8,099 nt of DNA, taken from Gammaproteobacteria bacterium (lineage in GTDB: Bacteria; Pseudomonadota; Gammaproteobacteria; DSM-19610). The notes beneath the pieces were generated by a model. That model worked only from the letters and a program-made list of their open reading frames with translations, had not been told where the DNA came from and did not search any database. A program made the translations under genes and the position numbers. The stretch is taken from positions 1-8,099 of the forward strand of contig JAUXDG010000113.1 of NCBI GenBank assembly GCA_030618475.1, read 5' to 3'. Below are positions 1-5,387 of this stretch, in pieces. Within the stretch, counting starts at the first letter, position 1. Each line of letters begins with the position of its first letter.

Positions 1-4
1 TTCA

Positions 5-46
5 CAAGGTGAATCGCCGTAGGCGAGAGAGGGTGCCCTGGGGTAC
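5..46 (-). repeat. Structured flanking repeat, left copy
   Basis: Read on the minus strand, 34 to 5 gives ACC, TCTCT, the hairpin CGCC-TAC-GGCG (15-25) and ATTCACCTTG. It aligns with 8014-8041 on the plus strand over about 30 columns with 25 identities. The differences in the hairpin are compensatory: this copy has a C-G pair where the other has T-A, and one extra C-G pair. Next to it, 33-46 can form GTGCCC-TG-GGGTAC, at the same place as a longer palindrome next to the right copy. It starts about 118 nt beyond the operon stop. The family is unknown; a REP-like repeat (a GTAG lies at 19-22 on the plus strand) is one possibility. Confidence 0.6.
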
Positions 47-93
47 AGCGTGTCCAGAAAGCTTATGTCGACCAACCTCTGTACTCCTTAGTA

Positions 94-126
94 ATTGGCG
101 ATATCACGGCATTCAGGTATGCCAAT
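94..126 (-). other. Alternative hairpins just after the operon stop
   Basis: Starting 26 nt past the TPR-gene stop, the minus strand can pair ATTGGC (121-126) with GCCAAT (94-99), extended by ATA/TAT across one bulged C. A competing hairpin pairs GGCAT (119-123) with ATGCC (108-112) around a 6-nt loop. The two share bases and cannot form together. No T-tract follows, so a rho-independent terminator is not supported; mRNA 3'-end protection or chance are both possible. Confidence 0.3.
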
Positions 127-151
127 GTCTAATTTTGTATCGTCTGCGCTA

Positions 152-1393
152 TCAATGACTTGAATACGCGCTCGCGTAATGGTCTGCGGCCGGCGTCCGG
201 GTGGCGCTGATCCATTGGCGGGCCTGCTCTCCACTGTCGGCAAACTCCCGGGCACGTTCGAATGATGACTGCGCCCTGGCGGACTGCCCCAACTGGTAGT
301 GGGCAATACCCTGCAGGAGATGCGCTTTACCCGGCGAGGCAAGCCCTGCACCGGCAAACGCCAGCTCGACCGCGGCTATAACATCAGACCATCGTTCCTT
401 ATCGGCCAGCAGCCGGGCACGCTTGAGGTACAGGTCTGCGTGCTGTATTGATTGAAGCGCGCGTTCACTGGCCGCCAGCGCCCGATCGCTTTCCCTGGCC
501 TGTAGCCAGGCATCGATAAGCAGCTGCCAGTTATCTATGTCTGGCGTCACGCCGCCTTCCTCGAACGCTTTGTCCAGCAGCTGCCCGGCTTTATGAGGCA
601 GCCCCATATACAGGTAGTAGCTGGCCAGATTGACCAGCTCAGACTCCTCGGTCAGCAGCCCCTGAACATAGGCGAGTTCCATAACCGCCATGGCCTGTGC
701 GTCATCGTCGAGTTCACGATGCACACTGGACAGTTGCAGCCAGTAATCCTTGTGTTGCGGAAAACGGCGGATCATCTGTTCCAGCAGTGTCGCCGCCGCC
801 CGGTACTGTTCGGACTGGTAATAAACGGCGAGCAGCTGTCGGTACCAGTTCTCCTGCGGCTTGCCGGCCAGACCAATGGCCTTCCTCAGGTATTTCACCG
901 CCTCGGGGTAACGCCGGGCCTGTGCGTAGGCGGCGCCGGCCAGCGCGTAGGCGCCCGCTGCCGGATCCTCGGCGAGCTGAAACCACTGTTCCAGACTGAC
1001 CAGCGCAGCCGCATAGTCGTCGACCGCCATCTGCAGTTGGGCCAGCGTATAAAGGGTGCGTTCGGTCGCCGGCGGCGGCAGCGCGTTCAGCGCCAGGCTG
1101 CCGGCCAGTGCATCGACCGCCCGCTGATATTGTTCCGTGTTGGCGAACAGATGGCCGTAGGTCTGAAGCAGCAGCGCGTGCTCATGTGCTTTGCGTTCCA
1201 CGCGCGGGCGCATTCTGTCCAGACCGGCAAGCGCCTCGTCATAGCGCTGCTGTTGCATGAGCTCGTGCACACTGGACAGTTGCCGGTAAGTGCGTTCGCT
1301 GAGGCGATAAGCCGCCTCCCCCGCTGCCCGCGCTTCGACCAGCAGTAAGCCGGACAACAACAATACCAGCAACGGCGCCAGTGCCTTTCTCAT
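152..1393 (-). CDS. Exported TPR-repeat protein of the Ton cluster
   Basis: A 413-residue protein with a signal peptide (about 1-24, hydrophobic LLVLLLSGLLLV core, cleavage near Ala-Arg-Ala or the next Ala) and no later membrane helix, so probably periplasmic. The rest is an alpha-helical solenoid of TPR-like units; the clearest are about 115-148 (LYTLAQLQMAVDDYAAALVS), 149-180 (LAGAAYAQARRYPEAVKYLR), 183-216 and 357-390 (GIAHYQLGQSARAQSSFERA). Proteins of this kind commonly close TonB2/TtpC operons; a scaffold or assembly role in the Ton complex is inferred, not shown. The ATG at 1391-1393 has a good ribosome site, AGGTGA (1400-1405), formed by the end of tonB. The hexapeptide QLSSVH occurs twice (38-43 and 220-225), encoded by an identical 18-bp DNA repeat. 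The C-terminal 15 residues are polar and look non-conserved. It is the last gene of the block. Confidence 0.9.
   Translation of the reverse strand: MRKALAPLLVLLLSGLLLVEARAAGEAAYRLSERTYRQLSSVHELMQQQRYDEALAGLDRMRPRVERKAHEHALLLQTYGHLFANTEQYQRAVDALAGSLALNALPPPATERTLYTLAQLQMAVDDYAAALVSLEQWFQLAEDPAAGAYALAGAAYAQARRYPEAVKYLRKAIGLAGKPQENWYRQLLAVYYQSEQYRAAATLLEQMIRRFPQHKDYWLQLSSVHRELDDDAQAMAVMELAYVQGLLTEESELVNLASYYLYMGLPHKAGQLLDKAFEEGGVTPDIDNWQLLIDAWLQARESDRALAASERALQSIQHADLYLKRARLLADKERWSDVIAAVELAFAGAGLASPGKAHLLQGIAHYQLGQSARAQSSFERAREFADSGEQARQWISATRTPAADHYASAYSSH
720..737 (-). repeat. 18-bp direct repeat, copy 1 (within the TPR gene)
   Basis: The 18 bases here are identical to 1266-1283, exactly 546 bp (182 codons) away in the same frame. 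Both encode QLSSVH at residues 220-225 and 38-43. Recombination between copies would remove 182 codons without a frameshift. Confidence 0.75.
1266..1283 (-). repeat. 18-bp direct repeat, copy 2 (within the TPR gene)
   Basis: Second exact copy of the 18-bp sequence at 720-737, encoding QLSSVH at residues 38-43 of the TPR protein. It lies shortly after the signal peptide. Confidence 0.75.
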
Positions 1394-1399
1394 CGCGGT

Positions 1400-1405
1400 T
1401 CACCT
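1400..1405 (-). promoter_or_regulatory. Ribosome binding site of the TPR gene, overlapping the tonB stop
   Basis: AGGTGA on the minus strand includes the tonB TGA and sits 6 nt from the TPR-protein ATG. Ribosomes finishing tonB would arrive directly on it, which suggests coupled translation. Confidence 0.6.
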
Positions 1406-2173
1406 GCCGGCAAGATTGAACTCGATGACCTGGGTGGCCCGCGTTGGAACAGGTGTTCCATCGATGACCCTCGGTCTGAATTTCCACTTGCGGATTGCCG
1501 CCATTGCAGAGCGGTTGAACAGCCGGCGCGGACGCGACTCCAGCACCTCCGGATCGATGACCGTACCCCGTTCCGTGATGGTGAACGCCAGCTTCACCCA
1601 GCCTTCTTTGCGGTTTCTGGCCGCCTTGCGCGGGTAAGCGGGTTCAATTCTGAGCAGCGGAATGGGGTTACCGTCACCATTGCCGATACCGTCCAGACCG
1701 TTTGCCAGGTCGACTGTGCCGGCAGCTGCGAGATTGTCACCAGCCGCGGCATGTGGCGGTGACGGCGAAGCATCCTGCCCGGTCTCCGCTGCTTGTTGTG
1801 TCGGCAGAGCCACCCTGTTATCAGCCAGTGGTGGCGGCTTGAAGACACCAAGATAGGGACCGCTGGCCAGCTCTGGTGGCGGCGGTTCCGGCACGGCGAT
1901 GGCCAGGCGGGATAATGGCGGAGGCTCGAGCTCGGTGGTCGGCGTCTGGGGCAGCGGCGGTGTGTCTTCAGACAGTTGCCGGCGTCCGGGAGCGGTGCGT
2001 GCGGTTGGGGTATCCGCTTCGAACCACTCAGCTTGCAGTCGGACCAGATCCACAAACCCGCTGTGAGCCGGGGGCGCCAGCGGGGGACGACCGCTTGTTA
2101 TCAGGTACTGCATCAGGGCGAACAGAACCAGGGTAATCAGTCCTGACGGGATGAATGCCGCAAGCAGGCGCAT
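1400..2173 (-). CDS. tonB: TonB energy transducer (TonB2 type)
   Basis: A 257-residue transducer anchored in the inner membrane that spans the periplasm and grips the TonB box of the receptor. An N-terminal membrane anchor (about 7-26) is followed by a long proline-rich linker (about 30-170; runs such as EPPP, PEPPPPE and KPPPL) and a TonB_C domain (about 172-254) with IEPAYPRKAARNRKEGWVKLAFTI, VLESRPRRLFNRSAMAAIRKWKFRP and the final QVIEFNL strand. The anchor lacks the Ser-xxx-His pair found in E. coli TonB; its hydrophobic LVLFALMQYLI sequence is like that of TonB2-type proteins. ATG 2171-2173 starts 8 nt after the exbD stop, with only a weak GGG upstream, so coupling to exbD is plausible. 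Six nucleotides separate its TGA from the TPR gene, and that gene's ribosome site overlaps the stop. Confidence 0.95.
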   Translation of the reverse strand: MRLLAAFIPSGLITLVLFALMQYLITSGRPPLAPPAHSGFVDLVRLQAEWFEADTPTARTAPGRRQLSEDTPPLPQTPTTELEPPPLSRLAIAVPEPPPPELASGPYLGVFKPPPLADNRVALPTQQAAETGQDASPSPPHAAAGDNLAAAGTVDLANGLDGIGNGDGNPIPLLRIEPAYPRKAARNRKEGWVKLAFTITERGTVIDPEVLESRPRRLFNRSAMAAIRKWKFRPRVIDGTPVPTRATQVIEFNLAGR

Positions 2174-2181
2174 GACAGGCC

Positions 2182-2586
2182 CTAGTTCGCAACCGCAGCG
2201 ATCGATACATCCTTTACCCCGGCCAGCCTCGACTGGTCGATCACTTGCACCAGCAAACCGGTTTTCGAGTCCTTGTCTGCCTGGACGACCACCGCACCTT
2301 CCGGATTTTCCGCGTGCAGGCGTTCAATGTTTGCGCGCACCGCACGGATGTCGATCTGACGTCTGTCAATCCATACCTGGTTGTCAGCCGTGATGCCGAT
2401 CATGATGTTGCCACGCTCCTTGCGTTCCGCGCTGCTGGCGCCCGGGCGGCTGACATCGACGCCTGACTCCTTGACAAAAGACGTCGAGACAACGAAGAAA
2501 ATCAGAATAATGAAAACGACATCCAGCATGGGCGTGATATCGAGATCAATCTCATCATCCGCTTCCAGGATCTTCTTTTTCCTCAT
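2182..2586 (-). CDS. exbD: ExbD, biopolymer-transport subunit of the Ton motor
   Basis: A 134-residue protein with a short basic cytoplasmic N-terminus (MRKKK), one membrane helix (about 20-37) and a periplasmic domain. The diagnostic motif is DLDITPMLDVVFIILIFF; Asp22 corresponds to the essential membrane aspartate of ExbD (Asp25 in E. coli), which carries protons through the ExbB ring. The periplasmic part contains the usual IGITADNQVWIDRRQID segment and a terminal QVIDQSRLAGVKDVSIA stretch. Length is typical for the family. The ATG overlaps the exbB stop as ATGA (2583-2586). The stop is followed after 8 nt by the tonB start. TolR is the main alternative, but the company of tonB and a receptor, with no tolA/tolB/pal nearby, makes ExbD much more likely. 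Confidence 0.96.
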   Translation of the reverse strand: MRKKKILEADDEIDLDITPMLDVVFIILIFFVVSTSFVKESGVDVSRPGASSAERKERGNIMIGITADNQVWIDRRQIDIRAVRANIERLHAENPEGAVVVQADKDSKTGLLVQVIDQSRLAGVKDVSIAAVAN

Positions 2587-3122
2587 GGCGATTCGCCATC
2601 GTATTCACGCAGCAGGTCCGCCACCCTCTGGTGTTCCAGCGCAGCCTGCTGACGCAGCCGTGCACTGAAAAACAGTCCGGATAAGGCGACTACCAGGCCG
2701 GCCATGGTGGGTATGGTTGCCATCGAAATGCCGCTGCTCATGGCGCGGGCGTTGCCGGTGCCGAGAACGGCCATGACGTCGAACACATTGATCATGCCGG
2801 TGACCGTGCCAAGCAGGCCGAGCAAAGGGCAAATCGCGATCAGGCTCTTGATCAGCGCCTGCGAGCGGGTCAGGCGTGTCGCCATATCGTATATCAGGGC
2901 AAGACGGATTTTGTGTGCAAACCATGAGCTCTGGTCGCTGCGCAGGCGCCAGGCATCCACCAGTTGTCGCAGGTCTTTCGGATAGACCAGCCGCAGATAG
3001 ATGTAGCGTTCGACGATCAGCGCCCACAGCAACAGCGAAACGACGAAGATCACCCCCAGCACGTAGCCACCGGACTCGAAAAAGTCGCGCATCAGTTCCA
3101 GGTATTCACGCACAGGCAGCAT
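2583..3122 (-). CDS. exbB: ExbB, proton-channel subunit of the Ton motor
   Basis: A 179-residue inner-membrane protein of the MotA/TolQ/ExbB family, forming with ExbD the proton-driven motor that energises TonB. Three membrane helices are visible (about 18-37, 93-115, 136-156). The family core reads CPLLGLLGTVTGMINVFDVMA, then GTGNARAMSSGISMATIPTMAGLVVALSGL, with the pore-lining threonines in the expected helices. The frame is open further upstream to a GTG at 3162-3164, but ATG at 3120-3122 was chosen: it gives the short N-terminus and the Phe-Glu-Ser-Gly-Gly lead-in normal for ExbB2-type proteins, and a GGGACGG sequence lies just before it. ATG at 3093-3095 is another possibility. It overlaps the TtpC-like gene by 17 nt and exbD by an ATGA 4-nt overlap, so translational coupling across all three is likely. 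It lacks the N-terminal periplasmic extension of the TtpC-like protein. Confidence 0.95.
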   Translation of the reverse strand: MLPVREYLELMRDFFESGGYVLGVIFVVSLLLWALIVERYIYLRLVYPKDLRQLVDAWRLRSDQSSWFAHKIRLALIYDMATRLTRSQALIKSLIAICPLLGLLGTVTGMINVFDVMAVLGTGNARAMSSGISMATIPTMAGLVVALSGLFFSARLRQQAALEHQRVADLLREYDGESP

Positions 3123-4476
3123 GATGTCCGTCCCGCTCGGCGTGTGCAGCGATAATCCCCGCACTCTGTTCTTCCAGAATGCCGACCAGCCGTCTGCTCT
3201 TGCTGTTCAGGGCCGTGTGCAGCAGTATCAGGGGGATTGCCGCACTGAGGCCGAGCACCGTGGTGATGAGCGCCTGGGAGATACCCCCGGCCATCAGTCG
3301 CGCATCGCCCGTTCCGAACTGCGTGATGGACTGGAAGGTCTCGATCAACCCGGTAACGGTACCGAGGAGTCCGAGCATCGGCGCAATAACGGCGAGGATG
3401 CGGATGGTGGCCAGCCCGCGCTGCAGCCCCGGGGTGTTCTTGAGGATCACCTCGTCCAGCTTAAGCTCCAGGGTCTCCGTGTCGATCCCCCTGTTTTCAT
3501 GGTAAACCGCGATGACCCGTCCCAGCGGGTTACCTGGATCCGGATGCTCGCTGGCGAGTTGCTTGTTGATACGCCGACCGATGGTCGTCAGCTGCCAGGC
3601 GCGTTGCAGCACTACCAGGATGCCGATAATGGTGATAGCGATAATAATGTAGCCAACCAGCCGGCCCTGCATGACCCGTTCGCCCAGCGACGGCAGCTGT
3701 CCCAGCAGGTCGAGGACTGCGCCGCGGGCGGGATCAATCGCCATTGGCACCATCCCCGGGCTGGCCGTTTCCAGTTTCCCGGCGATGCTGCGGTAACGCG
3801 CCGCGGGCTGCCTTGGCAGTTCCTGAAGAGTGCCGCTGGCCGGGAGGTAACGCAGGAAGTTGCCACCGGCTACTGCGTTGAATGGCCCGACCCGGGTCAC
3901 CCGCTGTGCCTGTGCGGAGCCCCCGGCGCTGACAACTTTCGCCGGGTAACTGATTACCTTGCCGGATTCGGTCATTTCCTGCTGCAGCGCAAACCACAGC
4001 CCCTCCATTTGTGCAATCGACGGCAGTTCCTGCTGCAGTGCCAGCTCATCCATCGCCGCCATGCGCCCGGGTAACTGGGTTGAGATCAGGGAGTTTTCCA
4101 GGATCGCCCTGGCATCGCCCCACACCTGGCGGTAAATGCCCGACAACTCGGCGAGCGAACCCGCCCGTTCGCGCAGGCGTTGTTCCAGTTCGACAAGTTT
4201 TTTCTCGTTGCTGTCAAAAGCCTGCTGGAATTCATCACTGCGACGCTGTTCGGCGGCCAACGAGGCTTCGGTTTCCTCGAGGCGTTGTTTCTGACTCTGT
4301 TTTTCAGCCACAAACCGCTGTTCCCGTTTGCGGTTGAGGGTCGACTCGGCATTGTGGATCTCGCGCACCCGCTCGAGCAGTTCATCCAGACTGCCGACAG
4401 CGCTGTCCTGTGCACTGAGCGGCGCGCAACAGCATACCGCCAGCAGCAGGAAGAGCGTTCTTACTAACCCGGCCAT
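3106..4476 (-). CDS. ttpC: TtpC-like MotA/TolQ/ExbB proton-channel family protein with periplasmic coiled-coil N-terminus
   Basis: A 456-residue inner-membrane protein resembling TtpC, the extra ExbB-like component required by TonB2 systems of Vibrio. Visible parts: signal peptide 1-22 (cleavage after Leu-Ser-Ala), a charged coiled coil about 30-110, a periplasmic linker to about 270, then a MotA/TolQ/ExbB domain with three membrane helices (about 273-291, 358-380, 401-422). The diagnostic stretch is APMLGLLGTVTGLIETF followed by GTGDARLMAGGISQALITT. The start is ATG 4474-4476, chosen because AGGG (4483-4486) precedes it by 6 nt and the signal peptide then begins at residue 5 or so. A longer reading from GTG 4555-4557, overlapping the DUF3450 stop, would put 27 polar residues ahead of the signal peptide and is less likely. 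The 3' end overlaps exbB by 17 nt. It is about 2.5 times the length of the neighbouring ExbB. The symbol rests on architecture and gene order. Confidence 0.92.
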   Translation of the reverse strand: MAGLVRTLFLLLAVCCCAPLSAQDSAVGSLDELLERVREIHNAESTLNRKREQRFVAEKQSQKQRLEETEASLAAEQRRSDEFQQAFDSNEKKLVELEQRLRERAGSLAELSGIYRQVWGDARAILENSLISTQLPGRMAAMDELALQQELPSIAQMEGLWFALQQEMTESGKVISYPAKVVSAGGSAQAQRVTRVGPFNAVAGGNFLRYLPASGTLQELPRQPAARYRSIAGKLETASPGMVPMAIDPARGAVLDLLGQLPSLGERVMQGRLVGYIIIAITIIGILVVLQRAWQLTTIGRRINKQLASEHPDPGNPLGRVIAVYHENRGIDTETLELKLDEVILKNTPGLQRGLATIRILAVIAPMLGLLGTVTGLIETFQSITQFGTGDARLMAGGISQALITTVLGLSAAIPLILLHTALNSKSRRLVGILEEQSAGIIAAHAERDGHHAACA

Positions 4477-4482
4477 ATTCAG

Positions 4483-4486
4483 CCCT
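4483..4486 (-). promoter_or_regulatory. Ribosome binding site deciding the TtpC-like start
   Basis: AGGG on the minus strand stands 6 nt before ATG 4474-4476. Together with the signal peptide that begins at this ATG it supports the internal start over the GTG at 4555-4557. Confidence 0.55.
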
Positions 4487-4553
4487 GGGTTTTCCGCGGC
4501 CGGTGCTGTGCCTGCCCACACAGAGATATTTGAGGGTCTCGTTAATAGCACTT

Positions 4554-5333
4554 TCACGGCGACACCCCGGGCGCCTGCACCGGAAGCACCAGCAGCTCAG
4601 GTGTGGTCTGCTTTCTGGCAACCCGAAAGCCCTGCTTGAGTGCCGACTGGTACTGCTTGGGAAGGACTTGCCACGCTTGTCTGTGCTGATCCCAGACGCC
4701 CGCATCCGCACCGTCTGGCGAGCGGTACAGCAACGCCACACGGCCAACGCGAAGAAAGTCCACGCTGCGATCACCGCTCGCCGTTTGCAGTGTTGCGCGG
4801 TAGGCTTCGAGGCTGCGACCGTAATCGGTTTCGATCTGATAGGCTTCCATGACCCGCCGGTACTTGTCAGCCAGGCTGGCGTCGGGCTGGTGGAGCAGGT
4901 CTCGCAGCTGGGCGATACGCTGACGGCGTTCGTCCAGCAGGAAAGGGGTATCGAGCTCGACAAACCGGGCCAGCGAATCGACCATGCGTGCCAGTAAGGG
5001 AATGACGCCGCGTTGCGTGAGCTGAACGCCGTCCAGCTGTGCTTCCAGCGAAGCAATGGCCCCCTGCTGGCCTTCGACCATGCGCTCCATGTGCTGGTCG
5101 TAACTGCGCAGGCTGTCGAGTTCGCGTGTCGCGCGGCGGTACTCCTCGATCAGTTCCCGGGTTTCATCCGACACCTGATCGATGCGTTTCTGCGAGCGTA
5201 ACGCTGCATCGTCTGTTTTGGCTTGCAGCTGAATACCGGACTTGACCGGATTCACAGCATAGGCGGGACCCACCTGTCCAGCACAGGTCACCAGAAACAG
5301 AACGGTGAGCGGGCTGGGCAGGCGAACCTTCAT
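4554..5333 (-). CDS. DUF3450 family periplasmic coiled-coil protein
   Basis: A 259-residue protein with a signal peptide (about 1-26, cleavage after Ala-Tyr-Ala) and no other membrane segment, so it is expected in the periplasm. Residues about 40-105 are charged and heptad-like, suggesting a coiled coil. The rest matches the DUF3450 pattern as I know it: IPLLARMVDSLARFVELD, PFLLDERRQRI, EAYQIETDYGRSLEAYRATL, VDFLRVGRVALLYRSPDG, then a terminal segment with KQ-TPELLVLPVQAP. Members of this family are usually encoded directly before a TtpC-like MotA/TolQ/ExbB gene, as here, so a role in the Ton energy complex is inferred; the molecular activity is unknown. The ATG at 5331-5333 has no clear Shine-Dalgarno and sits beside a possible hairpin (5334-5364), so translation may depend on the upstream receptor gene. 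It is followed 77 nt later by the TtpC-like start. Confidence 0.93.
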   Translation of the reverse strand: MKVRLPSPLTVLFLVTCAGQVGPAYAVNPVKSGIQLQAKTDDAALRSQKRIDQVSDETRELIEEYRRATRELDSLRSYDQHMERMVEGQQGAIASLEAQLDGVQLTQRGVIPLLARMVDSLARFVELDTPFLLDERRQRIAQLRDLLHQPDASLADKYRRVMEAYQIETDYGRSLEAYRATLQTASGDRSVDFLRVGRVALLYRSPDGADAGVWDQHRQAWQVLPKQYQSALKQGFRVARKQTTPELLVLPVQAPGVSP

Positions 5334-5364
5334 AGCAGCGAAACTGTCTCGCCGTCCGGCTGCT
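5334..5364 (-). other. Possible hairpin abutting the DUF3450 start codon
   Basis: In the 54-nt gap after the receptor gene, AGCAGC (5359-5364 on the minus strand) can pair with GCTGCT (5334-5339), which touches the DUF3450 ATG. The loop is 19 nt. It could limit ribosome entry or slow decay between receptor and energy genes. The stem is short, so chance is not excluded. Confidence 0.25.
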
Positions 5365-5387
5365 GTTCAGCTGAGCTGTGACACAAT

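Noticed and set aside
1..75. Partial gene on the minus strand from a TTG at 73-75 with GGAG 8 nt upstream
   Set aside because: The frame stays open to the edge, but only for 25 codons, starts with the rare TTG and runs through the flanking repeat; no protein family is recognisable.
593..1348. Long open frame on the plus strand
   Set aside because: It lies antisense to the TPR gene, has no recognisable domain, and is explained by GC-rich codon bias in the true frame; the same holds for the long plus-strand frames at 3121-4074 and 5442-6398.
2182..3122. TolQ/TolR pair of the Tol-Pal system
   Set aside because: The neighbours are tonB, a TonB-dependent receptor and DUF3450; tolA, tolB and pal are absent, so ExbB/ExbD is the better call.
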